64,000 bases of DNA, taken from positions 1 through 64,000 of the IMG/VR virus record IMGVR_UViG_3300034071_001431, one strand, 5' to 3'. A program made the position numbers and the translations under genes. Shown in pieces: positions 57,418 to 64,000 of the stretch (its first letter is position 1; every line of letters begins with the position of its first letter). Source of the stretch: a virus. The notes under the pieces are model-generated. The model was given only the letters and a program-made list of their open reading frames with translations, was not told where the DNA came from and searched no databases.

Positions 57418-57828
57418 TTACATTGTTACTTTAGGTTTTGCTTGTTTTTTATTATTTTTAAGTATGCCATATACAGCACCGCATAACCATTGCCCTTGTG
57501 CATCATACATCTTGTCACCGCTAATGTCCCAAAAGTATGTATTGGATTCACCGCTTGGATAAGCATTAATTAATGTGCCACGTTGCTTTAATAAGCATTC
57601 TTCAACATCAATAGCAGATACAAATACAAGGTCGGTGTTTACATATTGCATATTGACAAATATACCTGTACTTTTTTTAGTACCTTTTTTGTATTCTTTA
57701 ACCTTTACTGATTCAACATCAGCAATTAAACGTACTCCATCACCCGAATCAGTTACCACTGCCCAATTTTCAGCGTGTGCTGTGATTGTAAACAAAAGTG
57801 CTAACGATAATACTACAGTGCGTAACAT
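57418..57828 (-). CDS. Secreted surface-adhesin E-like protein within tRNA array
   Basis: A 136-residue protein with a signal peptide (MLRTVVLSLALLFTITAHA, cut before ENWAVV). The mature part (WAVVTDSGDGVRLIADVESV, VNMQYVNTDLVF) resembles small periplasmic proteins of the surface-adhesin E type in proteobacteria. Two Cys may form a disulfide. It is an unexpected exported gene between two serine tRNAs. Confidence 0.65.
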   Translation of the reverse strand: MLRTVVLSLALLFTITAHAENWAVVTDSGDGVRLIADVESVKVKEYKKGTKKSTGIFVNMQYVNTDLVFVSAIDVEECLLKQRGTLINAYPSGESNTYFWDISGDKMYDAQGQWLCGAVYGILKNNKKQAKPKVTM

Positions 57829-57846
57829 ATTATTCCTTAATAAAAT

Positions 57847-57936
57847 TGGCGGAAGCGGTGAGATTCGAACTCACGGAGCATTTCTGCTCGGCAGTTTTCA
57901 AGACTGCAGCCATAAACCAGACTCGACCACACTTCC
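57847..57936 (-). tRNA. tRNA-Ser(TGA)
   Basis: Acceptor GGAAGTG, loop CTTGAAA on GCAGT/ACTGC, variable arm CGAGCAGAAATGCTC, discriminator G and CCA. Confidence 0.92.
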
Positions 57937-58081
57937 ATTTAAAATTTATTATAGCAAGTCACCGCCTTATTCGTCAACCGAAGTTGTGATCTTTTCCTTG
58001 CCTGACAGCTTTTTCAACTAGGGTTTTTCAATACTACCTGGATGCTGTTTACCCCAAACACGTAGCGGTACAAAGATTCTT

Positions 58082-58156
58082 TGGTGCATCGAGAAGGTAA
58101 CGATCCTTCCGCCTATCGCTTATCAAGCGAGTGCTCTACCTCTGAGCTACCGATGC
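58082..58156 (-). tRNA. tRNA-Ile(GAT), swapped T-loop pair
   Basis: Anticodon loop TTGATAA, CCA encoded. The T-loop reads ATCGTTA on GAAGG/CCTTC, so positions 54 and 58 are A and T instead of T and A. Confidence 0.85.
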
Positions 58157-58305
58157 ATATAAAAGGTTTTTGAGCGCCTAGCTATCTGTACCGGACAGCC
58201 TTGCTAGATTGTCTCGAATCGGAGAGATCAACATATTTCGCGCAATTCCATAATCCATTGATGCGGACGCTACTTAGGACTCAATCCAACCGTCTATCTC
58301 AAAAC
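58157..58305 (-). other. Non-coding spacer, 149 bases
   Basis: Between tRNA-Asn and tRNA-Ile. The ends can pair (TTTTTGAG near 58168 with CTCAAAA near 58298), suggesting a stem that encloses the spacer. No tRNA or credible frame is seen. Confidence 0.45.
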
Positions 58306-58380
58306 TGGCTCCGAAGGGTGGGATCGAACCACCGACCAAAAGATTAACAGTCTTCTGCGCTACCGCTACGCTACTTCGGA
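58306..58380 (-). tRNA. tRNA-Asn(GTT)
   Basis: Acceptor TCCGAAG/CTTCGGA, loop CTGTTAA, T-arm GGTGGTTCGATCCCACC, discriminator G and CCA. Confidence 0.93.
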
Positions 58381-58387
58381 ATTGACT

Positions 58388-58464
58388 TGGTGGAAGATAA
58401 AGGGATCGAACCTTTGACCTTGGCCTTGTAAGGGCCCTGCTCGTACCAGCTGAGCTAATCTTCC
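58388..58464 (-). tRNA. tRNA-Val(TAC)
   Basis: Acceptor GGAAGAT/ATCTTCC, loop CTTACAA, T-arm AAAGGTTCGATCCCTTT and CCA. Confidence 0.93.
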
Positions 58465-58471
58465 TATAATA

Positions 58472-58547
58472 TGGTGGAGGTGACAAGGATCGAACTTGCT
58501 ACATCCTGCTTGCAAAGCAGGCGCTCTCCCAAATGAGCTACACCCCC
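58472..58547 (-). tRNA. tRNA-Ala(TGC)
   Basis: Acceptor GGGGGTG, loop TTTGCAA on CCTGC/GCAGG, T-arm with GTTCGATCC, and CCA. Confidence 0.93.
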
Positions 58548-58844
58548 GTATTTCTTTTCTATAATATATAATGTTCATCTACTTTGTTAGTAGTGGACTG
58601 TACCGCGCAGTCACTTTCTATAATGTTACACGATAGTAATAAGTGTTTTGCTACTTCGCACTACCAAAGCCCAAAACTGAGTAGTTACCCTGTCCAACTG
58701 TTTCCTTATGGGTGCAACAGTAAATAACCTACGCATTTCTCAAGTCGCTCACGTAATAAGCCTTGCAGTAGAGCGTATGCACTGTGCTAGTATGGTCATT
58801 AGCAATATACCCACTTTGATAAAGTAAAAGTGTAACCTGGTGTT
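58548..58844 (-). other. Non-coding spacer, about 297 bases
   Basis: The longest clean gap in the middle of the array, between tRNA-Gly(TCC) and tRNA-Ala. I see no complete tRNA, frame with a ribosome site or known RNA family. It is richer in G and C than the protein-coding AT-rich spacers and could fold. Confidence 0.5.
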
Positions 58845-58918
58845 TGGAGCGGGATATCAGAATCGAACTGATGACAGAAGTTTGGAAAACTCCAGTTTTG
58901 CCATTAAACTAATCCCGC
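58845..58918 (-). tRNA. tRNA-Gly(TCC)
   Basis: Acceptor GCGGGAT/ATCCCGC, loop TTTCCAA, T-arm ATCAGTTCGATTCTGAT and CCA. Confidence 0.93.
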
Positions 58919-58922
58919 ATGT

Positions 58923-59007
58923 TGGTGCGAATGGTCGGACTTGAACCGACATGCCCTGCGGCGAGGGATTTTAAGTCCCTTGTGTATACCAATTTCACCA
59001 CACTCGC
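58923..59007 (-). tRNA. tRNA-Leu(TAA)
   Basis: Class II tRNA: acceptor GCGAGTG, loop CTTAAAA on GGGA/TCCC, a long variable arm and CCA. Its D-arm TTGGTATACACA is shared with the tRNA fragment at 59591. Confidence 0.92.
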
Positions 59008-59015
59008 TTTACTAC

Positions 59016-59100
59016 TGGTGCGGCTGGTCAGACTCGAACTGACACGTCTTTCGACACGAGCTTCTAAGACTCGCATGGCTACCAATTACATCACAACCGC
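59016..59100 (-). tRNA. tRNA-Leu(TAG)
   Basis: Class II tRNA: acceptor GCGGTTG, loop CTTAGAA on CGAGT/GCTCG, a long variable arm and CCA. Its 5' end overlaps the 3' end of the HNH endonuclease gene by 15 bases. Confidence 0.92.
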
Positions 59101-59538
59101 TTTTTTCTTTCTGCCACCCTTACGATTAAGAGCAATTTTTCTTTTGTGCTCTTCAGTTAGGGTCTTACCTTTATTTGCTTTGCCGCCAGCAGATTTATTA
59201 CCTTTAGCGTTTAATCTACAAGCTTCTTCGTAACCATATTTGGCAACTGTTCTGTCCCAAATTGAATTGCCAGGGCCTTGATCTAATCTATTTTCTTGTG
59301 CTGTACCCCAATATAAATGATTAGGATTACTACACTTTTCGTTATTACAAGCATGACAGATATGTATCTTGTGCCCGCTCGGAATAGTTGTGTTTAGTAT
59401 ATGAGCCATTAAACCTTTACAATAACTAGACAATCCACCTTTTATAGGTCCGCCTCGTTCTATACAGGGTTCTGTTAAAACTAAGTGCTGCTGTCTTGCT
59501 TCTTTAGGCTGTGTAATGTATTCTTCTATTAATAACAT
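59086..59538 (-). CDS. HNH homing endonuclease with NUMOD3-like tail
   Basis: A 150-residue HNH endonuclease. The core is HKIHICHACNNEKCSNPNHLYWGTAQENRLD (residues from about 55), with the zinc cysteines and catalytic His. The C-terminal GKTLTEEHKRKIALNRKG is a NUMOD3-like DNA-binding helix. It is a freestanding homing gene inside the tRNA array. Its last codons run into tRNA-Leu(TAG), and a truncated tRNA-Leu copy lies just upstream. Confidence 0.88.
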   Translation of the reverse strand: MLLIEEYITQPKEARQQHLVLTEPCIERGGPIKGGLSSYCKGLMAHILNTTIPSGHKIHICHACNNEKCSNPNHLYWGTAQENRLDQGPGNSIWDRTVAKYGYEEACRLNAKGNKSAGGKANKGKTLTEEHKRKIALNRKGGRKKKAVVM

Positions 59539-59590
59539 TTCGTATCTCCTTATGTTTATTTAGCTAAACACAGTGAAAAACGTTAATTAA

Positions 59591-59617
59591 TGTGTATACC
59601 AATTCCACCAAAGAGGC
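59591..59617 (-). pseudogene. Truncated tRNA-Leu 5' fragment
   Basis: The minus strand reads as the acceptor 5' strand and D-arm of a leucine tRNA (GCCTCTTTGGTGGAATTGG then TATACACA) and then stops. The D-arm matches tRNA-Leu(TAA). No anticodon or T-arm follows. It lies upstream of the HNH gene. Confidence 0.75.
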
Positions 59618-59630
59618 ATTATTGTATTTT

Positions 59631-59706
<76 letters not shown>

Positions 59707-59715
59707 GATAAGATT

Positions 59716-59883
59716 TTATTTAACTAAGCGTGATTCCAATATAGCAATCCTGTTACGGAGTTTTGCTTTATCTTTACCTTTGCTAGCTTTATCCAACAAT
59801 GTATTTAGTTGGGTTAAATTCAAGGGACCTAATTTAGGTTTGCCTGTGCGTGTTTTCATTGAATCTGCTTTTTTAATTGCCAT
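59716..59883 (-). CDS. Small basic protein in tRNA array
   Basis: A 55-residue basic protein starting MAIKKADSMKTRTGKPKLGP, with GGGGAA before the ATG at 59883. A longer frame to 60036 would read through tRNA-fMet and is rejected. Similar small Lys-rich proteins occur in marine phages. It may bind nucleic acid; unproven. Confidence 0.65.
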   Translation of the reverse strand: MAIKKADSMKTRTGKPKLGPLNLTQLNTLLDKASKGKDKAKLRNRIAILESRLVK

Positions 59884-59901
59884 GTTATTCCCCTGTGTAT
59901 T

Positions 59902-59976
59902 TGGTTGCGGAGGACGGATTCGAACCGCCGATCTAAAGGTTATGAGCCTTCCGGGTTGCCACTTCCCCACCCCGCG
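59902..59976 (-). tRNA. tRNA-fMet(CAT), initiator-like
   Basis: Loop CTCATAA and CCA encoded. The acceptor CGCGGGG/CTCCGCA leaves C1 opposite A72, the mismatch that marks bacterial initiator tRNAs. The three G-C pairs expected in the anticodon stem are only partly present. Confidence 0.8.
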
Positions 59977-60382
59977 ATAAAAGTTCTGCGGCCAGTACAG
60001 GCCTGTTATCATGTGCAGAATCATGGCTAATTTCAAAGATGGAGTTTCACCATAGGCATTAACTACCCTTCGGACGGTTTGCTATTCTCTCCTAACCTCG
60101 AATACATAATGTAATAGCTTTCTTCCATGTACTTATTTGTTACTATCTATACAGTGTAGCAGTTTTGATATGTGTTGTCAACTACTACTACTTAAATTAA
60201 ATGCTCTGACGGGTGTGCGCGGTAGACTCCAGCATCACTTAATGGACTACATGCCTTTCGCCGCTGGCCACACCCCGCTCTCGGATTGCCACCGCTAGTT
60301 TGGTAAGACTAGAACCACCCTTGGCTATCACACCACTTCTCATCGTGCGGGTCACAATATCCATTGATTAGATGGAACGTCC
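59977..60382 (-). other. Long non-coding spacer with internal promoter
   Basis: About 406 bases between tRNA-Trp and tRNA-fMet. It contains the promoter at 60153-60181. The half nearest tRNA-Trp is GC-rich and could fold. There is no complete tRNA or convincing coding frame; a 21-codon frame near 60068-60133 (minus) lacks a good ribosome site. Confidence 0.5.
60153..60181 (-). promoter_or_regulatory. Internal promoter of the tRNA array
   Basis: TTGACA, 17 bases, TACACT on the minus strand, upstream of tRNA-fMet. It would serve the second half of the array. Confidence 0.7.
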
Positions 60383-60456
60383 TGGCTCCGGTGGAGGGAA
60401 TCGAACCCCCACTAGTGGTTTTGGAGACCACCGCACTGCCATTATACTACACCGGA
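60383..60456 (-). tRNA. tRNA-Trp(CCA)
   Basis: Acceptor TCCGGTG/CACCGGA, loop CTCCAAA on GTGGT/ACCAC, discriminator G and CCA. Confidence 0.93.
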
Positions 60457-60470
60457 ATATACTTAAAACT

Positions 60471-60548
60471 TGGCGACACTTACGGAATTCGAATCCGTGA
60501 TCTCTACCGTGACAGGGTAGCGCATTAAGCCAGCTATGCTAAAGTGCC
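60471..60548 (-). tRNA. tRNA-Asp(GTC)
   Basis: Loop CTGTCAC on CTACC/GGTAG, T-arm CACGGATTCGAATTCCGT, discriminator G and CCA. Confidence 0.92.
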
Positions 60549-60606
60549 AAAGAACTTCCGAGCCGACTGCAAGCAGTATTCTACGGACGGAAGCCATATT
60601 AAAAGT

Positions 60607-60681
60607 TGGGTTGACTAACCGGGTTCGAACCGGTGATGAAGGAATCACAATCCTTAGTATTACCACTATACTATAGTCAAC
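60607..60681 (-). tRNA. tRNA-His(GTG)
   Basis: Loop TTGTGAT on AAGGA/TCCTT. The acceptor TTGACTA/TAGTCAA is extended by an encoded G-1 opposite C73, as histidyl-tRNA synthetase requires. CCA encoded. Confidence 0.93.
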
Positions 60682-60767
60682 ATTGAAACCATACAGAAAC
60701 ACACTGTGGGCGTTGCTATGCAGCATACTAAATCTAGTCTAGTTGCGAACAATGTGTTTTCTTATGG

Positions 60768-60843
60768 TGGTAGGAGAGATGGGGTACGATCCCACAACCT
60801 CGAAATTAAAAGTTTCTTGCTCTGCCAGTTGAGCTACTCTCCC
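60768..60843 (-). tRNA. tRNA-Lys(TTT), swapped T-loop pair
   Basis: Acceptor GGGAGAG/CTCTCCT, loop CTTTTAA on GAAA/TTTC, CCA encoded. The T-loop reads ATCGTAC, again A54 and T58, as in tRNA-Ile. Confidence 0.88.
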
Positions 60844-60955
60844 ATATATGTATAAAGATGTTTAACGTGCCTATCCTTAATCATACATGGGATTAAAGAC
60901 GACACTAAAGTTTACCTCGCTTCATGTGTTGCTCCTATTAAATTTACTACAAAAC

Positions 60956-61041
60956 TGGTGGGCAAGGATGGAATCGAACCAACTCAACCAGGGGTAACAG
61001 ATTTACAGTCTGCTGCGCCTCTCCAACTGCGCCGCTTGCCC
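60956..61041 (-). tRNA. tRNA-Tyr(GTA)
   Basis: Class II tRNA: acceptor GGGCAAG/CTTGCCC, loop CTGTAAA on CAGA/TCTG, a long variable arm and CCA. Confidence 0.93.
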
Positions 61042-61048
61042 ATTGTAA

Positions 61049-61135
61049 TACCATATTGAAGCATACTATAATTCTAAGTTTAACGGCCAGAGTTAACTTG
61101 GCATTAGAAACGGTACAATATGCTTCAATATGGTA
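61049..61135. repeat. Perfect 17-bp inverted repeat spanning tRNA spacer
   Basis: Arms 61049-61065 and 61119-61135 are exact reverse complements. They enclose the tRNA-Tyr to tRNA-Glu spacer, and the right arm includes the CCA end of tRNA-Glu. Confidence 0.9.
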
Positions 61136-61205
61136 TCGCGTAGCGGAATCGAACCGCTCCTAGTTGGATGAAAACCAACTGTTCTAACCGATAAACTAAC
61201 GCGAT
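61131..61205 (-). tRNA. tRNA-Glu(TTC)
   Basis: Acceptor ATCGCGT/ACGCGAT, loop TTTTCAT, T-arm GCGGTTCGATTCCGC and CCA. It is the first tRNA after the main promoter and boxA. Confidence 0.93.
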
Positions 61206-61217
61206 ATTGTAAAACTA

Positions 61218-61234
61218 TAAATTGTTAAAGAGCG
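61218..61234 (-). promoter_or_regulatory. rrn-type boxA antitermination element
   Basis: The minus strand reads CGCTCTTTAACAATTTA, matching the E. coli rRNA-operon boxA (TGCTCTTTAACAATTTA) except at the first base. BoxA RNA is bound by NusB and S10 and lets polymerase resist Rho on untranslated RNA. It lies in the leader between the promoter and tRNA-Glu. Confidence 0.85.
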
Positions 61235-61256
61235 TATTACTTAACTTCAAGTAGCT

Positions 61257-61284
61257 ATTATACACTCTTTAATTTATTTGTCAA
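61257..61284 (-). promoter_or_regulatory. Main promoter of the tRNA array
   Basis: TTGACA, 16 bases, TATAAT on the minus strand. Transcription would start near 61250, pass through boxA and enter tRNA-Glu. Confidence 0.8.
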
Positions 61285-61287
61285 TCT

Positions 61288-61350
61288 TTATTTTTGTCTT
61301 GCGTAAGATGGAAAGCCGAAGCCTCCAACATCAGTATCATGTTCGTTCAT
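61288..61350 (-). CDS. 20-residue micropeptide, possible
   Basis: A frame MNEHDTDVGGFGFPSYARQK with AAAGGAG at good spacing before the ATG. It ends just upstream of the tRNA promoter. Very short, so coding is uncertain, but the ribosome site is strong. Confidence 0.4.
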   Translation of the reverse strand: MNEHDTDVGGFGFPSYARQK

Positions 61351-61678
61351 GATCGTTTCTCCTTTAGCATTTTATCCGCCTGCAATTAAGTATAAATCAG
61401 CGGTTATAACTTTAATTCCTGTAAGTACTACAGGGCGGGATAGTTATGTTTCCCTACTGCGCTCTAGATTGGGGGCTTCCTTGGATACTACGCCAGTACG
61501 CTATCCTCGTTCTCGTAGGGATTAAACCCCTTCCTGCCACACCTCAGTCCACAGGACTATACTTGCCTGTGTTCAAGTTAAATTGTTCCGCAAGCTCCAT
61601 TGTACGCTTCCCTATCCTAAGCCGGACACAGGCGTCTTGCGCTTCTAATGAGGTCGCAACCCTCTCTAGGCGGTTTTC
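61351..61678 (-). other. Non-coding, GC-richer spacer of about 330 bases
   Basis: Between tRNA-Pro and the micropeptide. It contains facing arms GCCTGTGT (near 61566) and ACACAGGC (near 61626) and several short hairpins. No tRNA, ribosome site or protein-like frame is seen; a 99-codon plus-strand frame from 61446 crosses tRNA-Pro and is rejected. Confidence 0.5.
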
Positions 61679-61756
61679 TGGTCTCTCGTGTAGGATTCGA
61701 ACCTACGTTCTTCTTGCTCCCAAAGCAAGTGCCATACCAGACTAGGCGAACGAGAG
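61679..61756 (-). tRNA. tRNA-Pro(TGG)
   Basis: Acceptor CTCTCGT/ACGAGAG, loop TTTGGGA on CTTGC/GCAAG, T-arm GTAGGTTCGAATCCTAC and CCA. It lies upstream of the main tRNA promoter, so it needs its own start or read-through. Confidence 0.93.
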
Positions 61757-61779
61757 TTAAACGCACTCATATGAATGCG

Positions 61780-61862
61780 TATAATAAAGTACACTAATTG
61801 CTCTCTTAAGACATAATCCACATTGCGTGGGACCTAGTTGCCGATTAATGTACTTTATTATA
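61780..61862. repeat. Perfect 14-bp inverted repeat upstream of tRNA-Pro
   Basis: TATAATAAAGTACA at 61780-61793 and its exact reverse complement at 61849-61862. It may be a processing or termination stem. Confidence 0.8.
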
Positions 61863-61966
61863 ACAAGTATTTTCTGTTCACAAAAGAACATGCCATCCAC
61901 TTGTCCGCCCATTTGCCTTTTTAACGTGTGTGCCGCGATCTCGTTTCGCATAACACGTACTGCTTA

Positions 61967-62095
61967 CTACTTAGAAAGTTTCTTTAAAAGATTAACATTT
62001 TCTGTTAATAGTTGGGTTACCCTTTCTAATTTTTGTTCTAATACCACTATCCTTTGTTCTGGAGTCGGCTTTTGAACAGTTTCTTTTTTATCCAT
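61967..62095 (-). CDS. 42-residue coiled-coil protein
   Basis: A short frame MDKKETVQKPTPEQRIVVLE continuing as a leucine-zipper-like helix to the end. GGAGCCGGAG precedes the ATG. Function unknown. Confidence 0.6.
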   Translation of the reverse strand: MDKKETVQKPTPEQRIVVLEQKLERVTQLLTENVNLLKKLSK

Positions 62096-62113
62096 CTCCG
62101 GCTCCTTAAAAGC

Positions 62114-62145
62114 AAAAAACCCTAGTCTTTCGAGCTAGGGTTTAA
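62114..62145. terminator. Bidirectional-type terminator hairpin
   Basis: AAACCCTAG/CTAGGGTTT stem with an 8-base loop and six T after it on the minus strand. It ends transcripts from the gene at 62178-62303. Confidence 0.8.
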
Positions 62146-62177
62146 GTAAAAATTCATTTCTGATATAAAAATAAACG

Positions 62178-62303
62178 TTAACTTAAACCCTCATTATGCG
62201 GTGTGCGATCATTACTGCCTAATGTCTCAATCGCTGACCAATAAGACATCGTGGCAAGTATCTGCACTGGTGATTTCTTAAATTGATTACACGTTTTAAA
62301 CAT
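62178..62303 (-). CDS. 41-residue hypothetical protein
   Basis: A short frame MFKTCNQFKKSPVQILATMS ending NEGLS, with AAGGAAG upstream, a strong promoter and a terminator. Unknown function. Confidence 0.55.
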   Translation of the reverse strand: MFKTCNQFKKSPVQILATMSYWSAIETLGSNDRTPHNEGLS

Positions 62304-62344
62304 TTTGCTTTCGCTTCCTTTAATTAATTTCTTATTAAGCTGCT

Positions 62345-62373
62345 ATTATATATTCTATTTATACTCTTGTCAA
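62345..62373 (-). promoter_or_regulatory. Sigma70-type promoter
   Basis: TTGACA, 17 bases, TATAAT on the minus strand, serving the gene at 62303. Confidence 0.8.
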
Positions 62374-62397
62374 GTACTTTATCTATTTATTTATCAT

Positions 62398-63132
62398 TTA
62401 TTTTTGAACCGGTGTTATATCCGGTGATTTTTTGAATCTTTGTCTAGTTTTACCGTGCATTGTATAAACACTATTGTCCGGTACATCATCTAATACCAAA
62501 CTACCAATGTATACTATAGCATTATTACCTACAGTGAGCAAGTCTTTTTTTCTACTCGGTATTAATGTACTTCTAACTCCAATGCGAACATTGTTGCCAA
62601 CTTTAACATGTGCTAAAATACTTGCGGCGCCGATAATACTATTGCGCCCTACAGTTGTATCAACTAATCTTGTGTCCCAATCAATTACACTGTAATCACC
62701 TATTACTACATCTGATCCGATACTAGCATTAGACAAAATCATAATACCTTTGCCCAATGTTAAATTACGTTTACTATGAAACCAATGCACATCTTTTGAT
62801 ATTAAGTTTACTACTGTTACACCTGCCTTGTCGAGTAACTCTAACCGTTGACGTCTAAGTGTATCTGCATCAAATTCTTGCCCTAGTGCTTGTTTACCAT
62901 CCCACCAGTTTGCCGGAAAGAAATTGTATTTTGCCCATTTATTGTTAGGTACAAGTAATTCTTCTTCTGACCCTATTACAGGAATACCGCAAATCTCAGT
63001 GGTATTACCCCAATAGTGCTTATCTAGTATTCCGATAATTTTATATCCGCTATGTTTAGCAGTTTCTATTATATCGGCTAGGTTTTGTCTACTACCAACC
63101 AATACTAATTTCTTTTTAAACAAGTTAAACAT
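62398..63132 (-). CDS. PglD/NeuD-like sugar O/N-acyltransferase
   Basis: A 244-residue protein. The N-terminal part (KKLVLVGSRQNLADIIETAK) is the PglD-type nucleotide-sugar-binding domain. The C-terminal half is a left-handed beta helix of hexapeptide repeats (LGKGIMILSNASIGSDVVIG, VGRNSIIGAASILAHVKVGN). It would acetylate an amino sugar for surface glycan. It overlaps the upstream small gene by 8 bases. Confidence 0.82.
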   Translation of the reverse strand: MFNLFKKKLVLVGSRQNLADIIETAKHSGYKIIGILDKHYWGNTTEICGIPVIGSEEELLVPNNKWAKYNFFPANWWDGKQALGQEFDADTLRRQRLELLDKAGVTVVNLISKDVHWFHSKRNLTLGKGIMILSNASIGSDVVIGDYSVIDWDTRLVDTTVGRNSIIGAASILAHVKVGNNVRIGVRSTLIPSRKKDLLTVGNNAIVYIGSLVLDDVPDNSVYTMHGKTRQRFKKSPDITPVQK

Positions 63133-63319
63133 CGTTGATTACATCAATTCCTGCTGTATCACCTAATTCACTTACTGCTTCTACTGCGGCTTTTTTCTTT
63201 GGTGCGCCCCAGAAGTTAGTTGTTGCTGTTTCGCTTTGTACACCGCGGGCAATTTGTTTGATTTCCCCACCTGTAGCTAAGAACTCTTGCATTGCTTGTT
63301 GGTATTCTTCGTTTGTCAT
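63125..63319 (-). CDS. Small hypothetical protein
   Basis: A 64-residue protein (MTNEEYQQAMQEFLATGGEI) with a basic middle (APKKKAAVEA). Similar short proteins are common in marine phages. AAGGAA precedes the ATG; the promoter is at 63341-63369. Confidence 0.6.
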   Translation of the reverse strand: MTNEEYQQAMQEFLATGGEIKQIARGVQSETATTNFWGAPKKKAAVEAVSELGDTAGIDVINDV

Positions 63320-63340
63320 ATTGTTCCTTAAGTTTTAATT

Positions 63341-63369
63341 AGTATAGCAAATTAATTGTCAGCCGTCAA
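63341..63369 (-). promoter_or_regulatory. Sigma70-type promoter
   Basis: TTGACG, 17 bases, TATACT on the minus strand. The -35 overlaps the last codons of the gene that runs off the window. Confidence 0.6.
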
Positions 63370-64000
63370 CTGATTTTTTATTATATAGTTGTAGAGATAA
63401 TCAGCCCAACGTTCGTGCCCTTCTTCTCGCGGATGCCAACGTTTAAATAACAACGGGTTTACATTCATTAAGTCTCGACGTTCGTTAATCATGTTATACC
63501 ATGTCTCACCAACTTCTGTTTTAAACTTATTAGTTATTAATTCGTTGCGTTCTAAAAATTTTGCAATTGACCAAACTCCCGAACCCTGCATATAACAAGG
63601 ATTTAACGGAATATCAAATAATAAATCAATCCAATGTTTAGGAGTCTGCGTTGGGTGCGATATTATAGAATTAGTAAACGCAGGGCCAGCAATACACCTA
63701 ACTGTAGGATTTTGTTTCAACACCTGATCAATTCTTTGGTAGTGCCAAGTTTCGACATCTTGCAATACATCCATTATTGATTGATTAGCAGTGTCGGCAA
63801 ATGATGTTTTATACTGAGTGATCACTCGAGTTTCGTATTCACCGTCAAGTTCCCTACCATGATCACTAAATCCCAACACTGCTATAATCTTTTTAGTCTG
63901 CGGAACTAGTTGCGGCACTAACTTTTCAAATTCACCAATGACCCAATCCCAACTGCCCCCAGGTAAGGCTATCTGTACCCAATTGGCTCCTAACTTTTGT
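63352..64000 (-). CDS. SGNH-type protein, N-terminus cut by window edge
   Basis: The frame stays open from 63352 to the right edge, giving at least 215 residues. The visible start is QKLGANWVQIALPGGSWDWV. The internal GTG at 63918 is not needed as a start. RVITQYKTSFADT and the late RWHPREEGHERWADYLYNY block (His near the end) resemble SGNH hydrolase-like proteins such as 14021-14737. It probably belongs with the acyltransferase in surface glycan work. Confidence 0.6.
   Translation of the reverse strand, partial: QKLGANWVQIALPGGSWDWVIGEFEKLVPQLVPQTKKIIAVLGFSDHGRELDGEYETRVITQYKTSFADTANQSIMDVLQDVETWHYQRIDQVLKQNPTVRCIAGPAFTNSIISHPTQTPKHWIDLLFDIPLNPCYMQGSGVWSIAKFLERNELITNKFKTEVGETWYNMINERRDLMNVNPLLFKRWHPREEGHERWADYLYNYIIKNQLTADN

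Noticed and set aside
58274-58578. Two 70-codon minus-strand frames
   Set aside because: They are translations across tRNA-Asn, tRNA-Val and tRNA-Ala, not proteins.
59716-60036. 106-codon frame through tRNA-fMet
   Set aside because: The first half is tRNA sequence read as protein; the real start with a ribosome site is at 59883.
61446-61745. 99-codon plus-strand frame
   Set aside because: It reads through tRNA-Pro in antisense and lacks a ribosome site.
61757-61951. 64-codon minus-strand frame upstream of tRNA-Pro
   Set aside because: It crosses the 14-bp inverted repeat, has no ribosome site and looks non-protein-like.

Overview
The window looks like 64 kb of a low-GC genome of a large, contractile-tailed marine bacteriophage of the T4-like type. 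The evidence is a T4-style replication and nucleotide set (gp41-type helicase, gp61-type primase, UvsW helicase, class Ia ribonucleotide reductase with glutaredoxin), several exact T4-type late promoter octamers (TATAAATA) before structural-type genes, tightly packed genes with overlapping stop/start codons, and a very large tRNA array. Nearly all genes lie on the minus strand. I see no rRNA, CRISPR array, insertion sequence or integrase. The host cannot be fixed from the sequence. An rrn-type boxA element before the tRNA operon and sigma70-type promoters suggest a proteobacterium.

Layout. 1-1.5 kb: small minus-strand genes and the end of a virion-type gene. 1.6-5.5 kb: a plus-strand, translationally coupled array of small proteins with related C-termini, interrupted by a radical SAM enzyme and a DNA methyltransferase. 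5.5-28 kb (mostly minus): virion proteins, nrdA/nrdB/glutaredoxin, an Mtd_N-type fibre protein, an exonuclease, and an iron-sulfur cassette (iscU, a Cys/His-rich protein, DUF1289, a flavin monooxygenase, iscA). These are followed by putative capsid-core proteins, two more radical SAM genes, helicase and primase. 28-40 kb: a small C-family-polymerase-like protein, methyltransferases, uvsW overlapping a molybdopterin oxidoreductase, an AAA+ ATPase and short early genes. 40-43 kb: a plus-strand cassette with an acetyltransferase-like protein and an amidinotransferase, facing a fatty-acid desaturase. 43-56 kb: a SleB-type lysin, glycan-type enzymes, three more desaturases, an outer-membrane barrel, a FeoA-like protein, a metallophosphoesterase, a phosphatase and tRNA-Phe. 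56.4-61.8 kb: 25 tRNA genes with an HNH endonuclease and a secreted protein among them. 62-64 kb: small genes, a PglD-like acyltransferase and an SGNH-type enzyme running off the window.

Functional themes. (1) Iron-sulfur metabolism: IscU and IscA scaffold/carrier proteins, a FeoA-like protein, and clients that need clusters (three radical SAM enzymes, a 4Fe-4S/molybdopterin oxidoreductase, DUF1289). (2) Membrane lipid remodelling: four separate acyl desaturases. (3) Translation autonomy: 26 tRNAs covering all 20 amino acids plus an initiator-like tRNA, driven by a strong promoter followed by boxA. (4) Surface chemistry: SGNH enzymes, an epimerase/dehydratase, methyltransferases and an acyltransferase.

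The most unusual single observation is iscU: all its conserved residues are present, but a UGA stop and an 8-nt insertion split the reading frame immediately after a GGA glycine codon. It resembles a miniature T4 gene 60 bypass site, but a plain frameshift mutation or sequence error is equally possible.
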